Shown piece by piece: positions 1 through 5,545 of a DNA stretch of 5,545 bases. A program made the position numbers and the translations under genes. The stretch is from Planctomycetaceae bacterium (GTDB taxonomy: Bacteria; Planctomycetota; Phycisphaerae; Phycisphaerales; SM1A02). Within the stretch, counting starts at the first letter, position 1, and each line of letters opens with the position of its first letter. Under the pieces are notes generated by a model. The model was not told the origin of the DNA. It was given only the letters and a program-made list of their open reading frames with translations, and ran no database searches. The stretch is from NCBI GenBank assembly GCA_002684315.1, contig NYVB01000148.1, positions 17,080-22,624 of the forward strand, in the 5' to 3' direction.

Positions 1-725
1 TGTTCGCGGTGGGAAACTTCGCCAACGAATCCTCCTCTCTGTATCGCCAGCGAGGTGGCGTCGCGTTTCGCGATGAATCCGCGGTGAGCGGCATCGGTTT
101 CGCCACTCGCAACCCGCTCACTTTCGGGACTCTTCTTCTCGACCTCGATCTCGATGGTCTGCCGGATCTGATTCAGATCAACGGCCACATCGAACCTGAG
201 ATTCTCAGAGTGCAGAAGGGCCAGCAGTATCGTCAGCGTGCACAGGTCTTCCGCGGTGTCGATGAAGTGGGTCGGTTTCGCACGGTCGGCTCCGATCGTC
301 TGGGCGATCTGGCTCTTCCCATGGTCGGTCGAGCCGCCGCGTCCGGTGATCTCGATGGTGACGGTGATTACGACCTGGTCGTGACACGTCTTGATGATGT
401 GCCCCTGGTCCTTCGCAACGACCTCGATCCCGGGCAGGACGATGTTCTCATCGTCGACATACGTGGCCGAATGGCAAACGCGGGTGGTGAAGGTGTGCGC
501 CTCGACGTCCGGGATGCGGATGGTGAGATTCTCTGGACCGGGGAACTCACCCGGACTCGTTCGTATCTTTCCCAGTCTCAACCGAGACTTCTTCTCGGGG
601 TTCAGTCATGCCGCCGGCCATTGACCGTGCAGGCCACGTTTCCTTCGGGCTCCGTGGTGACTCGAACCACCGATGCTTCGGAAGCTCTCGTCATCGAGGC
701 ACCTCAAGGCGACTCATCCGGATGA
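1..725 (+). CDS. CRTAC1-type FG-GAP/ASPIC-UnbV protein, C-terminal part (5' end outside window)
   Basis: The frame is open from the left edge (first full codon at 3) to TGA at 723-725, giving about 240 residues of C-terminus. The GTG at 9 is only an internal Val, not a start. Counting from that Val, the stretch VGNFANES..LY, then GIG and LTFG with DLDLDGLPDL (45-54) and NGH (58-60), is the pattern I know from CRTAC1-family proteins, often TPR-bearing in planctomycetes and acidobacteria. A second calcium loop, GDLDGDGDYDLVV (113-125), follows and ends in LRND. Residues 146-232 fit an ASPIC/UnbV domain: a GGEGVRLDV core, then R-SYLSQSQPRL-LG (184-197), then a V.A.FPSG segment (207-214). The usual N-R-x-G-x-G of ASPIC is replaced by a MANAGGEG variant. 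The substrate is unknown and the protein is presumably exported. It converges on the minus-strand unit, and its stop codon touches the terminator hairpin. The family call is firm; the function is not. Confidence 0.88.
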   Translation, partial: FAVGNFANESSSLYRQRGGVAFRDESAVSGIGFATRNPLTFGTLLLDLDLDGLPDLIQINGHIEPEILRVQKGQQYRQRAQVFRGVDEVGRFRTVGSDRLGDLALPMVGRAAASGDLDGDGDYDLVVTRLDDVPLVLRNDLDPGQDDVLIVDIRGRMANAGGEGVRLDVRDADGEILWTGELTRTRSYLSQSQPRLLLGVQSCRRPLTVQATFPSGSVVTRTTDASEALVIEAPQGDSSG

Positions 726-759
726 AAAAAGAGCCCCCGACGAATCGTCGGAGGCTCTT
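725..759 (-). terminator. Rho-independent terminator of the minus-strand two-gene unit
   Basis: Arms 729-742 and 746-759 pair over 14 positions with a single C/A mismatch (736/752) and a 3-base loop. On the minus strand the stem is followed directly by six T residues (complement of 725-730). It lies 33 bp past the minus-strand stop at 792. On the plus strand no T-run follows the stem, so it would be a weaker stop for the left-hand gene, although its TGA ends at 725 and the hairpin could still serve both directions. Confidence 0.85.
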
Positions 760-791
760 GAATGTCGACATGATGTCGTCAGCCGAAAGGC

Positions 792-3332
792 TCAGCCGGT
801 GCAGTTGCCCCAGGTGCTCAGAATGATCGCAAGGTCCTGGCCATCGACGGTGTTGTCACCGTTGAGGTCTGCGACGCTTTCGCTGAGTCCCCAGGCACTG
901 AGGACGACGGCAAGATCCGAACCCCCGACCTCACCGTCTTCGTTGAAGTCGGCCGGGCAGGCAGGGCCTTGCTCGCAGATCAGCCTCTTGATGGAGAACT
1001 CATCGACGCCTGCTTCGGTGATCGAGTTGTTGGGATTGTCGGTGGCCACGAATCGAACCTGGACCGTCGCCGTCGGTTCGACCAGTTCGGACACCACGAA
1101 GCTTCGTGCATACCAGTTGTTGTCGATCCCTTCGAGCTGACCGTTGCCATTGGTGTCGGCATCGACCTCGTGCGCGAGCACCCAGTCGGAACCGTTGTTG
1201 GTGACTTCGATCAGCATCGAATCGGCATCGGCGGGGGAACCCGAGGCATCATCGCAGTTGAACCAGACCATGGCCGAGATCTCGGCATCACCATCCGAAA
1301 GGTCGATGACGGGCGAGAGCAGGGTGACCGAACCGTTGTCGAGGTCGTTGCTGCCTGCGGTGGCACCCGCGGCCCCATTCTGAGTGACGTAACACAACGT
1401 GCCATCATCACTGGCATCTTCATCGGGAGCCATCTGCTGGCCGGAGCTGAAGGTGCCGTTGGGGTCGGCGATTTCCCAGAATCCTGCGGTGGTCCCCACG
1501 CTGGCACTGGTGGTGAAGCCATCGGTGCCGGATTCGAACGACTCGACGGCCAGCGTCTCACCGGTGGCGGGGCTGGTCTGGTAGTCGCTGGAGGGGGCGT
1601 TGCTGGGATCAGCGAAGTCGAGTCCACTCAGTTCGGCGCTCATGTAGTACTGGATGGTGCTTCCACAATCGAGTGAAGGAAGCAGTGCTCGCCAGCTCGT
1701 GCCGCCGAGCGATTCGAGTTCCGAGCTCTCGTAGGCTGCTCCGTCGATGGAGTAGTTGAGCAACGCGGTTCCCGGTGTGATCGAGCCGCCGACTTCCGTC
1801 AGTTCGATGGCGAGTTCCGTGGTCACGCCCGGTTCGATGGTCAGTGGGAGCCCGCTTGGATACGTGAAGTCGACTCTCAGTGGAGGCTTGTTCATCCAGA
1901 CCGAGAAACCCGAGCAACGGGCCTGGAAGATGTCGATGTAACCGTCGCCGTTGAAGTCGACGGGTGCGATGTCGAAGCTGGCCGAGAGTTCCGAACTTGG
2001 AATCGGCAGCGTGTTCTCCACGAAAAGCTCGCTGATGTTGCCCGTGTTTTCGTAGAGGTGCGATCGACGTCCGGTGCTGGGGCAGAATGAGGGGAGGTCG
2101 GCGTCGACGTCGGCCACGAAGCAGTCGAGGTCACCGTCGTTGTCGAGGTCGAAGCACGACGGGGTGTTTCCGAATTCGCTGAGCGAGTCGCCGATCACGT
2201 AGGTGGTGAAATTGGCTCGTCCATCGCTTCCGATTCCGGTGTTGATCGCATAACGGTCCTGCGAGTCATCGATGATGATCATGTCGAGGTCGGCATCGCC
2301 GTCGAGGTCGTCGACCTTGAAGTGGTACGGAGCACCTGAGTAGACCAGGTCGGTGTTGAAATCGGTGCCCGGCGTGCTGCCCTCGTTGTAGAAGATCTCG
2401 ACGATGTTGGCGCCGAGCGTGTTGCACGCTGCGATGTCCATCTTGCCGTCATTGTTGAAATCCGCGGCTTCGGCGGCATTGCCGAAATCCGTGGAGAGCT
2501 CGGAGCTGGTCATGACCGTGTTCAACGTGTCATAGAAGTATCCTGGTCCCGGGCCCGCAGGATCGTCTCCCCAGTTGAAGAGCAGCTTGGCGTTGTAGTC
2601 GTCCGAAGAATTTTCGGGAGGACTTGCCTGGCACTCACCGGGGTCGTTGGTGTCACCGTCACCATTGATGTCGATGCAGTAGGTTCCACTCGTTTCCGGA
2701 GTGTCGTAATCCGTGTAGAACAGGTCGACGTAGCCGTCGCCATTGAAGTCGGCCCATGCGATGTCGCAGAATCGGGGGTTGGCGACGCTGCCGTTGATCG
2801 CGAACATCTCGGGAATTCGAAGGTGCTCGTGTCTGAAACCGAGCCAGTTGCCGCTTTTGTCATTGCCCAGGTTCAAGTGGACTCTGGGCTGGCCGAGTGT
2901 CCAGTCCATGTCGTCACTCATCGTGGTGGCGGTGACCAGGTCGAGAAAGCCGTCGTTGTTCACGTCCATGGCTTCGACATTGCGGTCGTTGGAGGGCGCT
3001 GCGAACCCATCGTCGCCCGCGAGGTCGGAACTCGTGGCGAATTCATCGGTGCGGTCCGTCAGAACGCCGTTTTCGTTCATCAGCAGCAGGTTCGGCCAGC
3101 CGCCTTCGATGGAACCGACGAATTTCATGGCGACTGCGACATCGATGTCACCATCGTTGTCGAAATCTCCCCAGGTGATGTCCTTCTCAAGATTGAGATA
3201 CTCGAACGTAGGATCGAGAATCAGTCTCTCGTCGGTTTCGTTGACCATTTCCAGGTTGCTGAACTGAGCCTGAGCCAGTCCTGCTGGAAGGAGCAGGCTG
3301 GCAAGTGTGATGATTCTGAGTTCGGATCGCAT
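792..3332 (-). CDS. Secreted FG-GAP/VCBS beta-propeller protein with C-terminal tandem dockerin-like tail
   Basis: The product is 846 residues from the ATG at 3332. That start gives a clean signal peptide (MRSELR, hydrophobic IITLASLLL, AQA cleavage near residue 22) and has GGAG 10 nt upstream. A longer frame from TTG at 3380 would put 16 extra residues before the signal. Residues about 24-480 hold seven Dx(D/N)x(D/N)GxxD loops, beginning near 56, 123, 195, 291, 342, 395 and 459. Each is followed by an L/Y-x-N-type strand (for example NLLLMNENG, KLLFNWGDD, SHLYENTGN), which fits a seven-bladed integrin-alpha-like propeller. An extra loop at 219-234 (DINGDGDTND between two Cys) is an insertion in blade 3. 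Residues about 485-590 look Ig-like. Residues about 594-786 resemble a MAM/jelly-roll domain, ending in DEFSIKRLIC. Residues 792-846 are two dockerin-like repeats ending in WGNCTG. No catalytic motif is seen; adhesion, ligand binding or a structural role is inference. It is probably co-transcribed with the upstream di-haem cytochrome gene. Confidence 0.88.
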   Translation of the reverse strand: MRSELRIITLASLLLPAGLAQAQFSNLEMVNETDERLILDPTFEYLNLEKDITWGDFDNDGDIDVAVAMKFVGSIEGGWPNLLLMNENGVLTDRTDEFATSSDLAGDDGFAAPSNDRNVEAMDVNNDGFLDLVTATTMSDDMDWTLGQPRVHLNLGNDKSGNWLGFRHEHLRIPEMFAINGSVANPRFCDIAWADFNGDGYVDLFYTDYDTPETSGTYCIDINGDGDTNDPGECQASPPENSSDDYNAKLLFNWGDDPAGPGPGYFYDTLNTVMTSSELSTDFGNAAEAADFNNDGKMDIAACNTLGANIVEIFYNEGSTPGTDFNTDLVYSGAPYHFKVDDLDGDADLDMIIIDDSQDRYAINTGIGSDGRANFTTYVIGDSLSEFGNTPSCFDLDNDGDLDCFVADVDADLPSFCPSTGRRSHLYENTGNISELFVENTLPIPSSELSASFDIAPVDFNGDGYIDIFQARCSGFSVWMNKPPLRVDFTYPSGLPLTIEPGVTTELAIELTEVGGSITPGTALLNYSIDGAAYESSELESLGGTSWRALLPSLDCGSTIQYYMSAELSGLDFADPSNAPSSDYQTSPATGETLAVESFESGTDGFTTSASVGTTAGFWEIADPNGTFSSGQQMAPDEDASDDGTLCYVTQNGAAGATAGSNDLDNGSVTLLSPVIDLSDGDAEISAMVWFNCDDASGSPADADSMLIEVTNNGSDWVLAHEVDADTNGNGQLEGIDNNWYARSFVVSELVEPTATVQVRFVATDNPNNSITEAGVDEFSIKRLICEQGPACPADFNEDGEVGGSDLAVVLSAWGLSESVADLNGDNTVDGQDLAIILSTWGNCTG
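795..959 (-). other. Tandem dockerin-like tail domain of the FG-GAP protein
   Basis: This segment encodes residues 792-846. There are two calcium-loop repeats: DFNEDGEVGGSDLAVVLSAW, then DLNGDNTVDGQDLAIILSTW. A Cys opens the domain (792) and another closes it (844), leaving two residues before the end of the protein. It resembles the C-terminal dockerin variants ending in a Gly-x-Cys motif that are common in Phycisphaerales secreted proteins. It aligns without gaps to the tail of the neighbouring di-haem protein. Confidence 0.82.
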
Positions 3333-3342
3333 GATTATTCTG

Positions 3343-3346
3343 CTCC
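3343..3346 (-). promoter_or_regulatory. Ribosome binding site deciding the start of the FG-GAP gene
   Basis: GGAG on the minus strand lies 10 nt before the ATG at 3332-3330. It supports this ATG, with its immediate signal peptide, over the in-frame TTG at 3380. The spacing is a little long but acceptable. Confidence 0.6.
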
Positions 3347-3407
3347 AGAGTCGTTGCAGTGGGAAGCGGTATGCCCGCAATGTGTGGGGGGAAATTCGTG
3401 TCTGTTC

Positions 3408-5090
3408 TTAGCCGCCTGAGCAGGAGCCCCAGTTGGCGAGTACCAATGAGAGGTCCGCGCCGGTGACCATTCCGTCTCCATCGAGATCGGCACTGTCATT
3501 GGCGGTACCCCAGGCAGAGAGGATGACCGCGAGGTCCGGGCCACTCACGCTGCCATCTCCGTTGATGTCGCCGAGGCACACGCAGGCGTCCAGAACACCG
3601 TCGTCATCACCGTCCAGCGAAGAGTCTTCCAGGATTTCGAGCAGATCGGCGGTGCCATTGTCGTTGCAATCGTCGGGCGTCACGTCCAAGGCCTCCATGA
3701 GGAAGGCGGCATCGTCAAGGTCGGCGTCGCCGTCCTGATCGATGTCGCCGATCGCGCAGGCGTCGTCGGGTGTGATCACGTTGTCCTCTTCGAAGCACTG
3801 CCGAAACGCCTCGAAGTCATCCATGTCCACGTCTTCATCGCCGTCGTAGTCGAATTCGATTCTTCCGAGCGAGTCCAGGAATTGAATCAATGAATCCTTC
3901 TCACTCTGAGAGAGAGCCGCGAAAAGCGCCATGCTGTCGCTGGCTTCTCCGAAGAGCCCGTGTTCCGTGATGGCCGTGGTCACGCGTGCTTCGAAGTCGC
4001 CGCTGCCCGCTCGTCCGTCATGAAGCATGGCCTGTCGCCAGCGAAGTCCCCAGAGAGGAGGTGTCTTCATCTCGCATTCGAAGGCATCGCCAAGTCGCAC
4101 GCCATCGCCCAGGGTGCCCATGCAGTGCAGCAGGAAATCGCCATAGGGCTTGAAATCCCGGTTTCTCAGGAAGGATTCGAGTGCGGGGTCATCGGCGGTG
4201 GTCAGCGTCGGTGAGTGGCATGCGGCGCATCCAACATTGTTGAAGATCATTTCGCCGGTCATGCCTGACTTCGGGGTCTGGGGCGGGGGGGCGAGATAAC
4301 GCTGATACGTGGTCACTCGATCGATGAATTCAAGGCCGTTTTCGTCCGGTTGATCTTCCGGGTCGGCCACGGTGTCACAAGTGTCCAGAAGCGCTTCGTC
4401 ACCGTTGGGTGCAAGCTCGTCGGGAAGCAGCCGGTTGGTGAGTCCCATTTCACCGAGCGAGGCATCAGCACTGAAACTCAGCACCGTTGGCAGTTGCGCC
4501 TTCCAGCCGAACCGACCGACGCGCGTCACTCCGGGCGCTTCCAGTGCTTCGGTCACGCTGGCCCGTCCACTCACACCGTCGCCGTTGTTGTCGAAGGGGT
4601 CTTCCATGGCGAGGAGCGTCGAATCGGCGATCGCTTCGACCAGTCCGTAGGCGAGTGCTCCGTTGGTGATGTGATTCACCACGATCGAGGCTTCCGCGGG
4701 AATGTCTTCGTGACATTCACTGTTGATCGCGCTGAGCTGATGAACAGGCCCGCCGAGGTGGGTCAGATCGACGAACGAACCCTTGTCATCTCCGCCGAAG
4801 AACGTCACTTCGATGGTTCCGGGGCCACCGACGATGGTGCCGGTGCCGTGGCATGACTGGCAATTCGATTTGTTGAACAGAGGTCCGAGTCCCTGAGCGA
4901 TCGTGACCGGTGTCCCGTAGTCGATTCTGCCTTGGAGCCAGGCATCGAATTGTGCACTCGAAAGTTCTTGAAATGGTTCTCCACTTCGTTCCTGCAAGAC
5001 CAGTTCATCGCCAGCAGATCCCAGAAGGGGGCTGCCGCATGTGACTGCTGCAAGAACCAAGATGCCGGCGGTACCGAACCTTGGGGACAT
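3408..5090 (-). CDS. Secreted di-haem cytochrome c oxidoreductase (DUF1111/DHOR-type) with dockerin-type C-terminus
   Basis: The product is 560 residues. The ATG at 5090 has AGGAG 7 nt upstream. Residues 1-26 form a signal peptide (hydrophobic core ILVLAAV, likely cut near LLGSA), so the protein is exported and haem would be attached outside the cytoplasm. Two haem c motifs are present, CQSCH (77-81) and CAACH (288-292). DHOR-family landmarks around them are GLGPLFN (67-73), DGVSGR (171-176), GRFGWKAQ (192-199), KTPPLWGLR (342-350) and LHDGRAG (356-362). The family (PF06537) is annotated as putative peroxidase; the electron partner and substrate are unknown. The haem part ends near 411. The last 150 residues are non-catalytic: EF-hand-like loops at 414-430 and 448-464, a C-N-D-N-G spacer (475-503), and a dockerin pair (505-557) ending in WGSCSGG. 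Such long calcium-binding tails are not part of the basic DHOR fold. It is the first gene of a probable operon with the FG-GAP gene 75 bp downstream. Confidence 0.9.
   Translation of the reverse strand: MSPRFGTAGILVLAAVTCGSPLLGSAGDELVLQERSGEPFQELSSAQFDAWLQGRIDYGTPVTIAQGLGPLFNKSNCQSCHGTGTIVGGPGTIEVTFFGGDDKGSFVDLTHLGGPVHQLSAINSECHEDIPAEASIVVNHITNGALAYGLVEAIADSTLLAMEDPFDNNGDGVSGRASVTEALEAPGVTRVGRFGWKAQLPTVLSFSADASLGEMGLTNRLLPDELAPNGDEALLDTCDTVADPEDQPDENGLEFIDRVTTYQRYLAPPPQTPKSGMTGEMIFNNVGCAACHSPTLTTADDPALESFLRNRDFKPYGDFLLHCMGTLGDGVRLGDAFECEMKTPPLWGLRWRQAMLHDGRAGSGDFEARVTTAITEHGLFGEASDSMALFAALSQSEKDSLIQFLDSLGRIEFDYDGDEDVDMDDFEAFRQCFEEDNVITPDDACAIGDIDQDGDADLDDAAFLMEALDVTPDDCNDNGTADLLEILEDSSLDGDDDGVLDACVCLGDINGDGSVSGPDLAVILSAWGTANDSADLDGDGMVTGADLSLVLANWGSCSGG
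3411..3578 (-). other. Terminal tandem dockerin-like tail domain of the di-haem protein
   Basis: This segment encodes residues 505-560. The two repeats are DINGDGSVSGPDLAVILSAW and DLDGDGMVTGADLSLVLANW. Cys505 and Cys557 bracket the domain at exactly the separation seen in the FG-GAP protein's tail (52 residues apart). By hand, 31 of the 53 positions from Cys to Cys are identical between the two tails, including both W-G pairs. Confidence 0.82.
3684..3854 (-). other. Inner dockerin/EF-hand-like pair of the di-haem protein
   Basis: This segment encodes residues about 413-469. The first loop is DYDGDEDVDMDDFEAFRQCF; the second is DIDQDGDADLDDAAFLMEAL. Cys432 and Cys445 lie between the two loops. 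The pattern DxDxDxDVDxxDFxxFxxCF belongs to a second dockerin flavour common in planctomycete proteins and is clearly different from the terminal LAVILSAWG type. Confidence 0.7.
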
Positions 5091-5097
5091 GGAAGAA

Positions 5098-5102
5098 CTC
5101 CT
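5098..5102 (-). promoter_or_regulatory. Ribosome binding site of the di-haem cytochrome gene
   Basis: AGGAG on the minus strand lies 7 nt before the ATG at 5090, an ideal spacing that fixes the start used here. Confidence 0.75.
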
Positions 5103-5158
5103 ACTCTTATATGAACAACTTGGTGGGGTTGATTGAAACAGCCTTTACAGCTCCCTCA

Positions 5159-5186
5159 AGAGTACGTGGTGCCTTCTGCAGGTCAA
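5159..5186 (-). promoter_or_regulatory. Possible sigma70-type promoter of the minus-strand operon
   Basis: Minus-strand TTGACC (5186-5181) is followed after 16 nt by TACTCT (5164-5159). The -35 box is good (5/6) and the -10 box poor (3/6). It would leave a leader of about 60 nt before the ATG at 5090. A TATAAG nearer the gene (5111-5106) is a better -10 box but sits too close to the ribosome binding site. Treat as tentative. Confidence 0.3.
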
Positions 5187-5199
5187 GAACAAACGGCTG

Positions 5200-5227
5200 T
5201 TGACAATTAAAAACCGATATTTATCAG
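5200..5227 (+). promoter_or_regulatory. Likely sigma70-type promoter of the plus-strand lipoprotein gene
   Basis: A perfect TTGACA (5200-5205) is followed after 16 nt by TATCAG (5222-5227; 4/6). The spacer and surroundings are locally A/T-rich in otherwise G/C-rich DNA. Transcription would start near 5234, giving a leader of roughly 64 nt before the ATG at 5298. Confidence 0.5.
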
Positions 5228-5288
5228 GAACCGTTCTTCGAGGCATCTCGTTGAGTAGGATCGGTCATCTGTCCGTTTCATCGGATTT

Positions 5289-5292
5289 GGAG
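5289..5292 (+). promoter_or_regulatory. Ribosome binding site of the lipoprotein gene
   Basis: GGAG lies 5 nt before the ATG at 5298. It supports that ATG over the in-frame ATG at 5316, six codons later. Confidence 0.6.
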
Positions 5293-5297
5293 TCCCC

Positions 5298-5545
5298 ATG
5301 CCGATTCAACCTCTCATGCGCCAAAACCATCTCCTGCGGTTGAATATCACTTTTTTCACCTCGGTCCTGCTCCTTTTGGGATGTGACGGTGGTTCTGAGA
5401 GTCCCGGGGAGGTTTCTGAGGCTGTTTCTGGCACGACTGCTGATCGCCCAGCCCTCACTCAGGTTGCCGGTGACGCCCGCTTGAAGGTCGGCAAGCAACT
5501 CCTTGTCGCCGGGCGACTTGATGAATCGCTGATCATCTTCGAGAC
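5298..5545 (+). CDS. Lipoprotein, N-terminal part, possibly TPR-containing (3' end outside window)
   Basis: The frame is open from ATG at 5298 to the right edge (82 full codons, no stop). The N-terminus is MPIQPLMRQNHLLRLN, then a hydrophobic segment TFFTSVLLLLG ending in the lipobox L-L-G-C (Cys at residue 29), followed by DGG. This is a classic signal-peptidase II lipoprotein signal, and the Asp after the Cys would be an inner-membrane retention signal under E. coli rules. A low-complexity Ser/Glu/Thr linker follows (about 32-50). The visible end, VGKQLLVAGRLDESLIIFE, has the G-x-x-DE-x-x-x-F pattern of the first helix pair of a tetratricopeptide repeat. Planctomycetes commonly have lipoproteins with TPRs followed by FG-GAP and ASPIC domains, so this could be the same family as the left-edge gene. 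That is inference, since the body is not visible. The start is supported by GGAG 5 nt upstream and by a TTGACA promoter. Confidence 0.78.
   Translation, partial: MPIQPLMRQNHLLRLNITFFTSVLLLLGCDGGSESPGEVSEAVSGTTADRPALTQVAGDARLKVGKQLLVAGRLDESLIIFE

Noticed and set aside
969..1676. Long plus-strand open frame opposite the FG-GAP gene
   Set aside because: It lies wholly antisense to a clearly coding domain-rich gene and shows no recognisable domain or signal; it is a codon-bias shadow. The frames at 2743-3267, 2823-3419 and 4350-4856 are rejected for the same reason.
3366..3378. Small hairpin (GCGG/CCGC) between the two minus-strand genes as a terminator
   Set aside because: The stem is only 4 bp and no T-run follows on the minus strand, so it is not a convincing stop; the genes are treated as one unit.
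3333..3380. Longer start (TTG at 3380) for the FG-GAP gene
   Set aside because: It adds 16 residues ahead of a well-formed signal peptide and uses a rare start codon. The ATG at 3332 has GGAG upstream and starts directly with the signal peptide.
5037..5039. Cys18 of the di-haem protein as a lipoprotein cysteine
   Set aside because: The preceding residues A-V-T do not fit a lipobox (Thr at -1, no Leu at -3). A signal peptidase I site near LLGSA fits better.
5106..5111. Minus-strand TATAAG as the -10 box of the di-haem gene
   Set aside because: Transcription would start inside the AGGAG ribosome binding site, and there is no -35 box at proper spacing.
5265..5498. Minus-strand open frame of 77 codons at the right edge
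   Set aside because: It overlaps the lipoprotein start, whose lipobox, ribosome binding site and promoter are coherent. The antisense frame has no domain or signal.

Overview
The window looks like chromosomal DNA from a planctomycete, most likely of the Phycisphaerae/Phycisphaerales type. This is inferred from protein style, not from a search. Indicators are secreted, Asp-rich proteins built from FG-GAP/VCBS calcium loops, C-terminal tandem dockerin-like modules ending in W-G-x-C, a 'CNDNG.AD' spacer motif, and a secreted di-haem (DUF1111-type) cytochrome. I see no RNA gene, CRISPR array, insertion sequence or tRNA.

Layout. Positions 1-725 (+) hold the 3' end of a CRTAC1-type gene (FG-GAP repeats plus ASPIC/UnbV domain). 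Positions 725-759 form a strong hairpin with a T-run on the minus strand, which ends the convergent minus-strand transcription unit. That unit has two genes, read right to left. The first (5090 to 3408) encodes a secreted di-haem cytochrome c oxidoreductase/peroxidase-like protein carrying two successive dockerin-type regions. The second (3332 to 792) encodes a large secreted FG-GAP protein, predicted to be a seven-bladed propeller followed by Ig-like and jelly-roll-like regions and a dockerin tail. The two are separated by 75 bp with no convincing terminator, so they probably form an operon. A 207-bp divergent intergenic region (5091-5297) holds promoters. It leads into a plus-strand lipoprotein gene starting at 5298, which runs off the window and shows what may be the start of a TPR.

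How the genes may work together. Both operon products have signal peptides and end in nearly the same 53-residue tail: bracketing cysteines at identical spacing and 31/53 identical residues by hand alignment. This suggests a shared surface-retention or docking route for a redox enzyme and a large propeller protein. The partner and substrate are not visible here. The two plus-strand genes at the edges may belong to the same broad TPR/FG-GAP/ASPIC family, but only one end of each is seen.
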